Shown: positions 16,583 through 25,272 of the stretch, in pieces
Layout of the letters: each line of letters begins with the position of its first letter
Position numbering within the stretch: the stretch's first letter is position 1
From: Confluentibacter lentus
GTDB lineage: Bacteria; Bacteroidota; Bacteroidia; Flavobacteriales; Flavobacteriaceae
Assembly: GCF_002806995.1 (NCBI RefSeq)
Contig: NZ_NIHE01000002.1
Span: forward strand, 462,778 to 526,777
Direction of reading: 5' to 3'
DNA length: 64,000 nt
Notes under the pieces: model-generated
Seen by the model: only the letters and a program-made list of their open reading frames with translations
Told to the model about the DNA's origin: nothing
The model's database searches: none
Made by a program: the position numbers and the translations under genes

Positions 16583-17875
16583 TTAAGTGTTCATTAAAGA
16601 TTCAATGTCGTCAGCTTCAATCGGAATGTTTTTCATTAAATTAAATGGTTCCCCTGTTTCTTGAATAACCACATTGTCTTCTAATCGAATTCCAAATCCT
16701 TCCGCAGGAATATAAATAGCTGGTTCAACAGTAAATACCATATTCGCCTGCATAGGTTCGGTTAAAATCCCGTAATCATGTGTGTCTAAGCCCATGTGAT
16801 GGGAGGTGCCGTGCATAAAATATTTTTTATAGGCTGGCCATTCTGGATTTTCATTTTGCACATCGGCTTTATCCAATAAGCCTAAACCCAATAATTCCGA
16901 AGTCATAAGCCTGCCTACTTCAACATGATAATCCGCCCAAAAAGTTCCTGGAGTTAACATCTTTGTTGCTTCTTTCTTTACTCTATTTACGGCATTATAA
17001 ACATCTTTTTGTCTAGTTGTAAAGCTGCCCGAAACGGGAATGGTTCGGGTCATATCACTAGAATAGTTGGCATATTCTGCGGCGACATCCAACAACAACA
17101 AATCGCCTGCTTTGCATTGTTTATTATTTTCAATATAGTGCAATACGTTCGCATTACTTCCCGAAGCAATAATGGGGGTGTAAGCAAATTTTTTGGAACG
17201 GCTTTTTATGAATTCATGAATAAATTCCGCTTCAACCTCATACTCCCAAACATTGGGTTTTACAAAATTCAAAATACGGCGGAATCCTTTTTCGGTAATA
17301 TTACAAGCTTGTTGGATTAAATCTATTTCAATTGGGTCTTTTACCGACCGCAACCTTTGTAATATGGGATTGCTCTTGGCAACCGAATGTGCAGGATATT
17401 TATTTTTAAGCCATTTAGTGAAACGGTCTTCCCTGGTTTCGGTTTCTATGGATGATCTATAATGTTCATTGGTGTTGATGTAAATGGTCTCGCATTGCGT
17501 CATAAGTTCATGCAAGACTTTTTCCATCTCACTAAGCCAATAAACTGTTTTAATTCCAGAAACCTTAAAAGCGGCTTCTTTGGTAAGTTTTTCACCTTCC
17601 CAAATAGCAATATGCTCATTCGTTTCTTTTAGAAATAAAATGTCGCGATGTTTTTCTTTGGGGCAGTCTGGAAACAAAACCAACACACTTTCTTCTTGGT
17701 CAATCCCACTTAAATAAAAAATATCCCTATGCTGCTCAAAAGGCAAGGTGCTATCGGCACTAATAGGATAAATATCGTTAGAATTAAATACAGCTAAACT
17801 ATTAGGTTTCATTTTAGCTGTGAAATTTTTACGATTTTTTATGAATAGCGAATTATTTATCGGAGGATATTTCAT
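16583..17875 (-). CDS. pepP: Xaa-Pro aminopeptidase (aminopeptidase P family)
   Basis: 430 residues: an N-terminal creatinase-like domain (1-170) and a C-terminal pita-bread metallopeptidase domain. The five metal ligands are visible: D263 and D274 (LLLDVAAEYANYSSDMTR), H360 (GTSHHMG), E384 (TVEPAIY) and E399 (RLEDNV). The family uses two Mn ions to release N-terminal residues preceding proline. There is no signal peptide, so it is cytoplasmic. It is a single gene, convergent with aspartate kinase. Confidence 0.93.
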   Translation of the reverse strand: MKYPPINNSLFIKNRKNFTAKMKPNSLAVFNSNDIYPISADSTLPFEQHRDIFYLSGIDQEESVLVLFPDCPKEKHRDILFLKETNEHIAIWEGEKLTKEAAFKVSGIKTVYWLSEMEKVLHELMTQCETIYINTNEHYRSSIETETREDRFTKWLKNKYPAHSVAKSNPILQRLRSVKDPIEIDLIQQACNITEKGFRRILNFVKPNVWEYEVEAEFIHEFIKSRSKKFAYTPIIASGSNANVLHYIENNKQCKAGDLLLLDVAAEYANYSSDMTRTIPVSGSFTTRQKDVYNAVNRVKKEATKMLTPGTFWADYHVEVGRLMTSELLGLGLLDKADVQNENPEWPAYKKYFMHGTSHHMGLDTHDYGILTEPMQANMVFTVEPAIYIPAEGFGIRLEDNVVIQETGEPFNLMKNIPIEADDIESLMNT

Positions 17876-18020
17876 AACGTATCTGTTTCATGTAAAAGTA
17901 AAAAAAGCAAATTAAAAATTGGCGTTAATTTAAAAATCAGAGTTATTTCATAATTAAGAATTCTTTTTATTATATTAGTTTCCTTGAATGTTTTGTGTTA
18001 ACCCATTTAACTCTTATTAC

Positions 18021-19823
18021 ATGAAAAAAAATACTATTTTTCTTGTTTTACTTTTGTTGTTTAATATTAAAATTGTTTTTGCTCAATCTTTTCTTAGGGA
18101 AATTCCTTTAAGCCAACAGATTGAAAATTCAAGTTTAGTTATTGAAGGAAAAGTAACATCAAAGAAATCTTTTTGGGATGCTGAACACCGACTAATTTAC
18201 ACATCCAATACTGTAGAGGTTTATAAAGTATTCAAGGGTAAATATATTGAAACGGTTGAGGTAATAACAGTTGGGGGTACAGTTGGCTTAGATGCTTTAA
18301 TTTCCTCAACTAGCTTAAAACTTCGCGAAGGTAATATTGGCGTTTTTATGCTGTACAACTCTAATATTAATTTATCCCAAAGCAAACAAAATAATACAAA
18401 TGAATTTAGGCCTTACAGTTCTTCACAGGGTTTTTATAAATATGATTTGTATGGAAATACAGCCTCAAATCCCTTTGGAAAAAGAGATAACATCAAATCT
18501 TCATTCTATAAAGAGATAACAGATAAAACCAGAGCCGATTATATTAATGTTAAAAGTTTTGACACTTCAATTTATGCCAAGGAAGCAACAGTAAATAAGG
18601 TTTTAGCTATTACTAATTTTACGCCAACAACAGCTACAGCAGGCACAAAATCAATTCTCACCATCAATGGGTCTGGGTTTGGAGCTAGTCCAGGAACTGT
18701 TAGTTTTGCAGATGCCGATGATGGTGGAGCTAGCTTTATGGATGCTTTAACTACTCAAATAGTATCTTGGAGCAATACTACTATTCAAGTAGAAATACCT
18801 AGTGGCGCAGGCACTGGTAAAGTTCGTGTCAATGGCGTTTCTACATTTACTTCTGCGGATGATTTAACCATAGAGTATTCAGAAACCAATGTGGAATATG
18901 ATCCAGATGATGATACAGAAGACACCCCCCCAGGCACCAATGGACCTTTAGAAAGAAGAGCATATAATGTTCAGCATATTGGGGGAAATGCTGGCTTATG
19001 GCGCATGCAAACGGATTTTTTTAACGATACAGAGCATCCCGGTGCTAAAGCAGCATTTGAAAGAGCTATTGAAACTTGGCGTTGTAATACTGGTATAAAT
19101 TGGACAATTTCATCTTCTGCAACATCAATTGATATTGTAAGTGGGAGCGATGCTAATGTTGTAAGATTTGACAACGGAGCAGAACTTGATGCCGGAGTTC
19201 TAGGCACTTGTTATTCTTTCTATCTAGGTTGTGGAAGTTACCCAAATTATAATTGGTACGTAGTAGGAATGGATATTGTTTTCGATGGTAGCACCAATTG
19301 GAATTTTGGACCAGATGGGACAACTGCACTTGAATATGATTTCCAAACCATTGCACTTCATGAATTAGGCCATGGCCATCAATTAGGTCATGTTAATGAC
19401 GCAAACGATTTGATGAATTGGAGTATTGGTTCAAATGAAGAGCAAAGGGTTCTAGCCTCAAGTAACATACTGGCCGCAAGTATTGTTCAAACTAGAAGCA
19501 CTGCATCCAGTGTTTGTGGCCAATTGGATGCAATGGATTATGCTGGTTCTTGTTCTTTAAGTGTAGTGGAAGATGAATTAAACAATAATCTCTTGGTTTA
19601 TCCTAATCCTGTGAGGAATCAACTATTTATAGAATCTGCTTCAACATCTAATTTAGTAAAGGCAATTATTTATGATATTAATGGTAGATTGATATCAGAA
19701 TATAACATTTCAAACCCTTCAAAAGTTAAAACCATTGATTTGTTGAATGTTTCTAAAGGGATGTACTTTCTCAAAATTAAATCTGATACTGCTGAAGTTA
19801 CCAAAAAGGTCATGGTTCATTAA
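18021..19823 (+). CDS. Secreted matrixin-like metalloprotease with IPT/TIG domain and T9SS sorting domain
   Basis: 600 residues from ATG 18021. An ATG at 17988 would put 11 extra residues before a normal signal peptide (MKKNTIFLVLLLLF to VFAQ). An N-terminal beta region (to about 180) is followed by an IPT/TIG domain (about 194-286, ITNFTPTTATAGT, LTINGSGFG). An acidic linker leads to a metzincin-like catalytic domain with HELGHGHQLGH at about 447. The third histidine is in place, but the glycine expected three residues after the second His is Gln. The last 80 residues (LLVYPNPVRNQLFI to VMVH) are a type A T9SS sorting domain, so it should be exported and surface-attached or released. Confidence 0.88.
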   Translation: MKKNTIFLVLLLLFNIKIVFAQSFLREIPLSQQIENSSLVIEGKVTSKKSFWDAEHRLIYTSNTVEVYKVFKGKYIETVEVITVGGTVGLDALISSTSLKLREGNIGVFMLYNSNINLSQSKQNNTNEFRPYSSSQGFYKYDLYGNTASNPFGKRDNIKSSFYKEITDKTRADYINVKSFDTSIYAKEATVNKVLAITNFTPTTATAGTKSILTINGSGFGASPGTVSFADADDGGASFMDALTTQIVSWSNTTIQVEIPSGAGTGKVRVNGVSTFTSADDLTIEYSETNVEYDPDDDTEDTPPGTNGPLERRAYNVQHIGGNAGLWRMQTDFFNDTEHPGAKAAFERAIETWRCNTGINWTISSSATSIDIVSGSDANVVRFDNGAELDAGVLGTCYSFYLGCGSYPNYNWYVVGMDIVFDGSTNWNFGPDGTTALEYDFQTIALHELGHGHQLGHVNDANDLMNWSIGSNEEQRVLASSNILAASIVQTRSTASSVCGQLDAMDYAGSCSLSVVEDELNNNLLVYPNPVRNQLFIESASTSNLVKAIIYDINGRLISEYNISNPSKVKTIDLLNVSKGMYFLKIKSDTAEVTKKVMVH

Positions 19824-19971
19824 ATTGAAAGGAAAAGACCAGTATTTTTAATGTTTCTTCAATATTTACTTCTAAAGTATAATAGGCTATGCGAGTTTCA
19901 CATTATGCCTTTTATCATCAGTCAATCTTTTTTAAAATCATTCTAAATAATAAAAACAAATACTTAGTTTC

Positions 19972-20002
19972 TTGTCTAAAATAGCATCCTAACCTACATT
20001 TG
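19972..20002 (+). promoter_or_regulatory. sdhCAB promoter (TTG, 20 bp, TACATTTG)
   Basis: TTG at 19972-19974 and TACATTTG at 19995-20002, separated by 20 bp, are the best complete Bacteroidota-type promoter in the window. The start codon is 26 bp further on. Confidence 0.75.
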
Positions 20003-20028
20003 CATTCTTATCAAATAACTTCTAAAAA

Positions 20029-20688
20029 ATGAGTGGATTTTTTAAATCTTCGATTGGAAGAAAAGTAGCCATGGCACTTTCGGCTTTTTTTCTTATGATA
20101 TTTTTAATAATGCATGTTTCTGTAAATTTATTATCTGTTTTTAGTGAAAATGCATTTAACACAGCATCGCATTTTATGGGTACAAATTGGCTTGTTCAAT
20201 TTATAATGCAACCCATTTTAATTTTTGGAGTCGTTTTTCATTTTGTTATGGGATTTGTACTTGAAGTTAAAAATAAGAAAGCTAGAGATATAGCTTATGT
20301 TAAAAATAACGGTGCTGCCAATTCTACTTGGATGAGTAGAAATATGATTTATAGTGGATTGGTAATCCTGGCCTTTATCGTTTTACATTTCATTGATTTT
20401 TGGTTTCCCGAGTTAAACTATAAGTACATTGTTGGAAATCCTGAAGATCCAACACGTTATTTTCATGAATTACAAGAAAAATTTGTGCATATATGGAGAG
20501 TTGCTGCATATATCATAGCATTCATTTTACTAGGATTACACTTGGCACATGGTTTTACATCAGCATTCCAATCATTAGGAATTACTGCTGGCAGAAAGAA
20601 AACATTACAAAGTATAGGTAAAGCGTATGCCATTTTAATCCCGTTAGGATTTATATTTATCGCTTTATACCATCATTTTAACCATTAA
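20029..20688 (+). CDS. sdhC: Succinate dehydrogenase cytochrome b subunit
   Basis: 219 residues with five hydrophobic segments and conserved histidines (for example [22 protein letters not shown]) that can ligate the two hemes of the type B enzymes. Such enzymes have one five-helix cytochrome b subunit, and indeed no sdhD follows. It anchors SdhAB to the inner membrane and exchanges electrons with menaquinone. It is first in the operon, with sdhA starting 10 bp after its stop. Confidence 0.94.
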   Translation: MSGFFKSSIGRKVAMALSAFFLMIFLIMHVSVNLLSVFSENAFNTASHFMGTNWLVQFIMQPILIFGVVFHFVMGFVLEVKNKKARDIAYVKNNGAANSTWMSRNMIYSGLVILAFIVLHFIDFWFPELNYKYIVGNPEDPTRYFHELQEKFVHIWRVAAYIIAFILLGLHLAHGFTSAFQSLGITAGRKKTLQSIGKAYAILIPLGFIFIALYHHFNH

Positions 20689-20698
20689 TCTTATAAAT

Positions 20699-22711
20699 AT
20701 GGCTTTAAATTCAAAAATACCTGAAGGTCCAATTAAAGATAAATGGACAGATTATAAAAATCATATTAATTTAGTAAATCCAGCTAATAAGCGTCACATC
20801 GACATCATCGTTGTTGGAACGGGTTTAGCTGGTGGTTCTGCTGCTGCTACTTTAGCGGAATTAGGCTATAACGTAAAGGCATTTGCTTACCAAGACTCTC
20901 CGCGTCGCGCACATTCAATTGCTGCGCAAGGAGGTATTAATGCTGCAAAAAACTATCAAGGTGATGGAGATTCTACATACCGATTATTTTACGATACCGT
21001 AAAAGGAGGTGATTACCGTTCTCGTGAAGCGAATGTATATCGTTTAGCTGAAGTATCTGCCAATATTATTGACCAATGTGTTGCTCAAGGCGTTCCTTTT
21101 GCACGTGATTATGGCGGATTACTAGATAACCGCTCATTTGGAGGTGTATTGGTTTCCAGAACATTTTATGCAAAAGGACAAACCGGACAACAGTTATTAT
21201 TAGGAGCTTATTCTGCCATGAACAGACAGATTGCTCGTGGTAAAATAGAAATGTTTAACCGTCATGAAATGCTTGATGTTGTTAAAGTTAATGGAAAAGC
21301 AAGGGGTATTATAGCACGTAATTTGGTTACTGGAGAAATCGAACGTCATTCGGCTCATGCAGTTGTAATTGCGTCTGGAGGCTATGGCAATGTATATTAT
21401 TTATCTACCAATGCTATGGGAAGTAATGCTACTGCAGCTTGGAAAATACACAAAAAAGGAGCGTTTTTTGCCAATCCATGTTTTACGCAAATCCATCCAA
21501 CTTGTATTCCGCGTTCAGGAGATTATCAATCCAAATTGACATTGATGTCTGAATCTTTAAGGAATGACGGCCGTATTTGGGTACCAAAACATATTGAAGA
21601 TGCCAAAGCGCTGCAACAAAGAAAAATGAAACCTACAGATATTCCTGAGGAAAACAGGGATTATTTCTTAGAAAGGCGTTACCCTGCTTTTGGTAATCTG
21701 GTGCCTCGTGACGTGGCTTCTAGAGCAGCCAAAGAGCGTTGTGATGCTGGTTTTGGAGTGAATGCAACTGGAGAAGCGGTGTATTTAGATTTTGCTTCTT
21801 CAATCGAACGTTACGGAAAAACACAAGCTAAAATTCAGAATTTAGAAAATCCTTCCAAGGAAAAAATATACGATTTAGGAAAAGCAATTGTTGAAGAGAA
21901 ATACGGAAACTTATTTCAAATGTATGAGAAAATTGTTGATGAAGATCCATATAAAACACCAATGATGATTTACCCAGCAACCCATTATACTATGGGAGGA
22001 ATTTGGGTAGATTATAATTTAATGACTACTGTTGATGGCTTATATTGTATTGGAGAAGCTAATTTCTCTGAACATGGTGCCAATAGATTGGGAGCTTCAG
22101 CATTAATGCAAGGGTTGGCCGATGGTTATTTTGTATTGCCTTATACCATTGGCGATTACTTGTCAAATGAAATTAGAACAGGAAAAATTCCAACAAACAC
22201 TCCAGAATTTGATGAGGCAGAAAATGATGTTAAAGAACGACTAAACTTCTTCATTAATAATAAGGGAGAACATTCTGTAGATTATTACCATAAAAAATTA
22301 GGTAAAATCATGTGGGATAAAGTAGGCATGTCTAGAAATGAACAAGGCCTTAAAGAAGCTATGGCTGAAATTAAAGAACTTCGAGAGGATTTCTGGAAAA
22401 ATGTAAAAGTTCCCGGGAAGTTAAACGAAATGAATCCAGAATTGGAAAAAGCGGGACGCGTTGCAGACTTTTTAGAGTTAGGTGAGCTTTTCGCCAAAGA
22501 TGCATTACATAGAAATGAATCTTGTGGAGGCCATTTTAGAGAAGAATCCGTTGAAATAGATGGAGAGCAAAAAGGAGAAGCCAAACGTAATGATAAAGAG
22601 TATGCTTATGTAGCAGCTTGGGAATATAAAGGAGAACCTTCGGCTGCTGTTTTACATAAAGAAGTACTAGAGTTTAAAGATATTGAACTAAAACAACGTA
22701 GTTATAAATAG
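20699..22711 (+). CDS. sdhA: Succinate dehydrogenase/fumarate reductase flavoprotein subunit
   Basis: 670 residues. It has the FAD-binding start [19 protein letters not shown] (about 36), the covalent-flavin histidine region [13 protein letters not shown], the active-site segment HPTCIP and the late catalytic [20 protein letters not shown]. The C-terminal domain carries [12 protein letters not shown]. It oxidises succinate in the TCA cycle. Length fits the Bacteroidota type B enzymes, which are longer than the E. coli enzyme. Confidence 0.96.
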   Translation: MALNSKIPEGPIKDKWTDYKNHINLVNPANKRHIDIIVVGTGLAGGSAAATLAELGYNVKAFAYQDSPRRAHSIAAQGGINAAKNYQGDGDSTYRLFYDTVKGGDYRSREANVYRLAEVSANIIDQCVAQGVPFARDYGGLLDNRSFGGVLVSRTFYAKGQTGQQLLLGAYSAMNRQIARGKIEMFNRHEMLDVVKVNGKARGIIARNLVTGEIERHSAHAVVIASGGYGNVYYLSTNAMGSNATAAWKIHKKGAFFANPCFTQIHPTCIPRSGDYQSKLTLMSESLRNDGRIWVPKHIEDAKALQQRKMKPTDIPEENRDYFLERRYPAFGNLVPRDVASRAAKERCDAGFGVNATGEAVYLDFASSIERYGKTQAKIQNLENPSKEKIYDLGKAIVEEKYGNLFQMYEKIVDEDPYKTPMMIYPATHYTMGGIWVDYNLMTTVDGLYCIGEANFSEHGANRLGASALMQGLADGYFVLPYTIGDYLSNEIRTGKIPTNTPEFDEAENDVKERLNFFINNKGEHSVDYYHKKLGKIMWDKVGMSRNEQGLKEAMAEIKELREDFWKNVKVPGKLNEMNPELEKAGRVADFLELGELFAKDALHRNESCGGHFREESVEIDGEQKGEAKRNDKEYAYVAAWEYKGEPSAAVLHKEVLEFKDIELKQRSYK

Positions 22712-22797
22712 TTGATGGTTTGTGGTTGTTAGTTGATGTTTTAAAATTTAAACATATCAAACAGCTAGCAACCAATGACCAACAACCAACAACTAAA
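22709..22797. repeat. Imperfect inverted repeat rich in GTTG/CAAC between sdhA and sdhB
   Basis: The left arm starts AGTTGATGGTTTGTGGTTG and the right arm ends CCAACAACCAACAACT. They can fold into a long interrupted hairpin within the operon mRNA. It looks like a dispersed repeat rather than a terminator, as no T-run follows. Confidence 0.5.
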
Positions 22798-22801
22798 ACA
22801 T

Positions 22802-23542
22802 ATGAATTTAACGCTTAAAATTTGGAGACAAGAAGACTCAAAATCAAAGGGTCGAATGGTTGATTATAAAGTTACTGAGATTTCAGAACATATGTCTTTT
22901 TTAGAAATGATGGATGTTTTGAATGAACAACTTGTTAATAAAGGTGAAGATCCAGTTGCTTTTGATCATGATTGTCGTGAAGGTATTTGTGGTATGTGCT
23001 CAATGTACATTAATGGTGAAGCACATGGCCCAGATAGAGGTGTAACCACTTGCCAATTACACATGCGAATGTTTAAGGATGGTGATACCATAACTATCGA
23101 ACCGTTTAGGGCGACTGCTTTTCCAGTCATAAAGGATTTGGTTGTTGATAGAAGTGCCTTTGAGCGCATTCAACAAGCAGGAGGCTATATTTCAGTTAAT
23201 ACATCAGGGAACACCCAAGATGCTAATTCCATTCCAATTTCTAAACATGCTGCCGATGAAGCGATGGATGCAGCAACCTGTATAGGTTGCGGTGCTTGTG
23301 TCGCTACTTGTAAAAATTCTAGTGCCATGTTATTTGTTGGAGCAAAAGTGTCTCAATATGCGTTGTTGCCGCAAGGACAAGTAGAAGCTGCAGACCGTGT
23401 GAGAAACATGGTGGCGCAAATGGATTTAGAAGGCTTTGGAAATTGCACAAACACAGGTGCTTGCGAAATTGAGTGCCCTAAAGGCATTTCTTTAGAAAAT
23501 ATTGCTAGAATGAATAGAGAATTAATGAAGGCTTCTATTTAG
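22802..23542 (+). CDS. sdhB: Succinate dehydrogenase iron-sulfur subunit
   Basis: 246 residues from ATG 22802. An ATG nine codons upstream lies inside the repeat and adds MTNNQQLKH, so I prefer the second. The 2Fe-2S ligands are in [12 protein letters not shown] with a later Cys in TTCQL. The 4Fe-4S and 3Fe-4S ligands are in [22 protein letters not shown] and flanking Cys residues. It passes electrons from SdhA to the membrane subunit and is a likely client of the SUF system encoded upstream. A strong terminator follows. Confidence 0.96.
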   Translation: MNLTLKIWRQEDSKSKGRMVDYKVTEISEHMSFLEMMDVLNEQLVNKGEDPVAFDHDCREGICGMCSMYINGEAHGPDRGVTTCQLHMRMFKDGDTITIEPFRATAFPVIKDLVVDRSAFERIQQAGGYISVNTSGNTQDANSIPISKHAADEAMDAATCIGCGACVATCKNSSAMLFVGAKVSQYALLPQGQVEAADRVRNMVAQMDLEGFGNCTNTGACEIECPKGISLENIARMNRELMKASI

Positions 23543-23570
23543 TATTAGAAACATAATAAATGTAAAAAAG

Positions 23571-23603
23571 AAAGTGCGACTTTATTTAAGTCGCACTTTT
23601 CGT
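23571..23603 (+). terminator. sdhCAB terminator
   Basis: AAAGTGCGACTT pairs with AAGTCGCACTTT (23571-23582 with 23588-23599) around a five-base loop, followed by a short T-rich tail. Confidence 0.88.
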
Positions 23604-23631
23604 TTGAGACAGTTTTAGTAACCAATTAAAA

Positions 23632-23733
23632 CTAGAAAAAATTGACTACAATATTAATGGCAATAATAGCAATTACCATAACGATCAAAGAAATCATGAT
23701 GAACGTATTCAAGAATTTGCTCTTTTTTTCCAT
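23632..23733 (-). CDS. 33-residue single-span membrane peptide
   Basis: A short frame from ATG 23733 to TAG encodes a charged N-terminus (MEKKSKF) and one long hydrophobic segment (IMISLIVMVIAIIAINIVV) ending NFF. This layout, a Lys-rich start and a single membrane span, suggests a real small membrane protein rather than chance. No Shine-Dalgarno or perfect -7 box is seen, only TAAATTTC upstream. It could alternatively be a by-product of AT-rich sequence. It lies between the sdh terminator and the duplicated RNA-like units. Confidence 0.5.
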   Translation of the reverse strand: MEKKSKFLNTFIMISLIVMVIAIIAINIVVNFF

Positions 23734-23788
23734 AGATAAATTTATTAGCTAGTCTTTGGGGCTCTCTTGAAATTTAAATTTTTTTTTG

Positions 23789-23822
23789 AAAACCCTGTAC
23801 CATTACAGTACAGGGGTTTTTT
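23789..23822. terminator. Terminator-like hairpin of duplicated unit 2
   Basis: CCCTGTAC pairs with GTACAGGG (23793-23800 with 23808-23815). A T-run follows on the plus strand and a shorter TTTT on the minus strand. It occupies the same place in its 152-bp unit as the hairpin at 23943-23975, though its sequence differs. Confidence 0.6.
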
Positions 23823-23832
23823 AAAAAATCCT

Positions 23833-23913
23833 CTCTCTAAGAATTAATTAATAGCGTTGTAAAACTAAATTTTAAATAGGTGAAATAAAATACGCACTTG
23901 TAAGTATTTTATT
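23833..23913 (-). repeat. Tandem duplicate unit 2, candidate small RNA region
   Basis: This segment matches 23985-24064 without gaps at an offset of 152 bp, roughly four bases in five identical. It includes the palindromic ends AAAATAC and GTATTTT (23887-23910). In the minus direction it contains TAGTTTTA, near the -7 consensus, and then the hairpin at 23789-23822. Confidence 0.6.
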
Positions 23914-23942
23914 TTCTTAATAAAAAGCATTTTTTGATTTAA

Positions 23943-23975
23943 AAAAGAAAGCTCCAGATATATAATCCAGAGCCT
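23943..23975 (-). terminator. Terminator of duplicated unit 1 / response-regulator transcript
   Basis: On the minus strand GCTCTGGAT pairs with ATCTGGAGC (two G-U pairs) and is followed by TTTCTTTTTT. The plus-strand version would have C-A mismatches, so the minus strand is the functional one. Confidence 0.75.
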
Positions 23976-23984
23976 TCAATAATT

Positions 23985-24064
23985 CTCCCTAAGAACTAAT
24001 TAATAGCTCTGTAAATGTAAATTATAGATATGTAATAAAAAATACGTAGTTCTGCGTATTTTAT
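23985..24064 (-). repeat. Tandem duplicate unit 1, candidate small RNA region or 3' UTR
   Basis: This is the partner of 23833-23913. Its palindrome AAAATACG with CGTATTTT (24039-24046 with 24055-24062) overlaps the stop codon of the response regulator. In the minus direction TACATTTA (near -7 consensus) and a run ending TTCTTAGGGAGA follow, then the terminator at 23943-23975. Confidence 0.6.
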
Positions 24065-24693
24065 AAGAAGTCCTTATTTAAAGACGCCCAAATAGAAAGT
24101 GATGTCGGTTTATTATCAAGTTTAAGTTTGGCAACAATATGACTTCTATGTTTATGCACCGTTTTTATAGAAATACAAAGTTCATCAGCTATGTCTTGGC
24201 TTGTCTTATTTTCAGAAATTAGCTTAAGAATTTTTAACTCAGATTTAGTTAACAAATCTAAACAGTCTGGTTTATTAGACATATTATTGGTTTTTAGATG
24301 GGCCGATAATTCTTTACTAAAGTAAGGCTTATTCTGTAAGGCATTGTTAATACAAATTTCTATTTCTTCAACAGCAAACTCTTTTAAAATGTAACCATAT
24401 ATATCAAGTTCCATTGCCTGATCGAAGAGTTCTTCTTCTTTGTCAAAGGTTATTAAAATAATTTTTGTTTTAAGATTGTTTTTTTTACAGGCCTCTGCAA
24501 TTTCCAAACCTGTTTTATGGGGCATTCTAATATCTAGAATGGCTATATCTGGTTTATATTTTACTATTAAGCTGTAAGCAGTATTTCCATCTTGTGCACT
24601 TCCTATAATGTTGAAGTTTTTAGAAGTTAAGAAGTCTGTTAAACCTCTAAGCATAAGAGGGTGGTCGTCTGCTATTACTATAGAGATATTCAT
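24061..24693 (-). CDS. LuxR/NarL-family response regulator
   Basis: 210 residues. The receiver domain has the acidic pair in ADDHP, phospho-acceptor D54 (AILDIRMP), Thr82 (LITFD) and K104 (YILKE). A LuxR-type helix-turn-helix (about 140-205) has LTKSELKILKLISENKTSQDIADEL and IKTVHKHRSHI. It is a phosphorylation-controlled transcription factor. No HisKA_3-type kinase partner is adjacent, so it is an orphan here. A palindrome overlapping its stop codon, repeated 152 bp further on, could be its own binding site. A -7 box lies 33 bp upstream. Confidence 0.92.
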   Translation of the reverse strand: MNISIVIADDHPLMLRGLTDFLTSKNFNIIGSAQDGNTAYSLIVKYKPDIAILDIRMPHKTGLEIAEACKKNNLKTKIILITFDKEEELFDQAMELDIYGYILKEFAVEEIEICINNALQNKPYFSKELSAHLKTNNMSNKPDCLDLLTKSELKILKLISENKTSQDIADELCISIKTVHKHRSHIVAKLKLDNKPTSLSIWASLNKDFL

Positions 24694-24725
24694 TAGTTAT
24701 AAGAATAGTTTGTTACTATTAAACC

Positions 24726-24733
24726 CAAAAATA
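24726..24733 (-). promoter_or_regulatory. -7 box (TATTTTTG) of the response regulator
   Basis: TATTTTTG on the minus strand, 33 bp before the ATG. A TTG exists upstream, but at 15 bp rather than 19-21 bp. Confidence 0.45.
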
Positions 24734-24755
24734 AGCCTTTTTTAAAAGCAATGCC

Positions 24756-25196
24756 TTACAATTTTAAATAAAGATGTTTTTTATCATAATCAATGATAGC
24801 CTTTCCCTTTTTTAAAATATCTGCACCAATAATACCGTCAACTGGCTTAGACTTATGATATGTAAGCGCTTCGTTTACATGGGTAAGATTAAACAATATT
24901 AAAGCCGTTTTATTGCTACGCCATTTTCCGATTTTCACTTTGTTTCTTATGGACATTTTGGTATCCATATTAACAGCTCCAGCTCCAGCAGCCTTAATTT
25001 CAGAATCTTCTACATCCAATTTAAATGTCTCAATGGCTTCAAATCTCAAACAAGAACTAGAAGCTCCTGTATCTAAAATGAACAATCCTTTGCGCCCGTT
25101 AATGGTTGCCTTAATTTCAAAATGATTCGTTTTAGTTAAATGAAGCTTAACTTTAGTATAGTTTTTTTCAAAAAGAAATTTTTCAAGTGATTGCAT
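24756..25196 (-). CDS. Retropepsin-like aspartyl protease family protein
   Basis: 146 residues, one clan AA domain, with the catalytic LFILDTGASSSCL (D42-T43-G44) and a second hydrophobic-glycine region (GIIGADIL) that forms the flap-side motif. Single-domain members work as dimers. There is no signal peptide, so it is probably cytoplasmic; the substrate is unknown. It is divergent from the TatD gene, with a -7 box and a perfect 9-bp palindrome in the shared region. Confidence 0.8.
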   Translation of the reverse strand: MQSLEKFLFEKNYTKVKLHLTKTNHFEIKATINGRKGLFILDTGASSSCLRFEAIETFKLDVEDSEIKAAGAGAVNMDTKMSIRNKVKIGKWRSNKTALILFNLTHVNEALTYHKSKPVDGIIGADILKKGKAIIDYDKKHLYLKL

Positions 25197-25213
25197 CTAT
25201 TATCAATTTTAAA

Positions 25214-25221
25214 CAAAGATA
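25214..25221 (-). promoter_or_regulatory. -7 box (TATCTTTG) of the aspartyl protease gene
   Basis: TATCTTTG on the minus strand, 17 bp before the ATG at 25196. Confidence 0.45.
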
Positions 25222-25223
25222 AT

Positions 25224-25248
25224 GATGTAAAACATTTATTTTTACATC
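25224..25248. promoter_or_regulatory. Perfect palindrome in a divergent intergenic region, candidate operator
   Basis: GATGTAAAA and TTTTACATC are perfect 9-bp arms around a 7-bp centre. They lie just upstream of the -7 box of the aspartyl protease gene and 24 bp before TatD. No transcript is expected to end here, so an operator is likelier than a terminator. Confidence 0.45.
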
Positions 25249-25272
25249 ACAAGTTTTATAACTAAAGTAAAG

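Noticed and set aside
22709..22800. CRISPR-like repeat between sdhA and sdhB
   Set aside because: The GTTG units are short, irregular and arranged as inverted arms, not regular direct repeats with spacers.
23789..23822. Second terminator for sdhCAB
   Set aside because: A strong terminator already lies at 23571-23603, and this hairpin matches the unit structure of the downstream duplication, so it is better explained as part of that.
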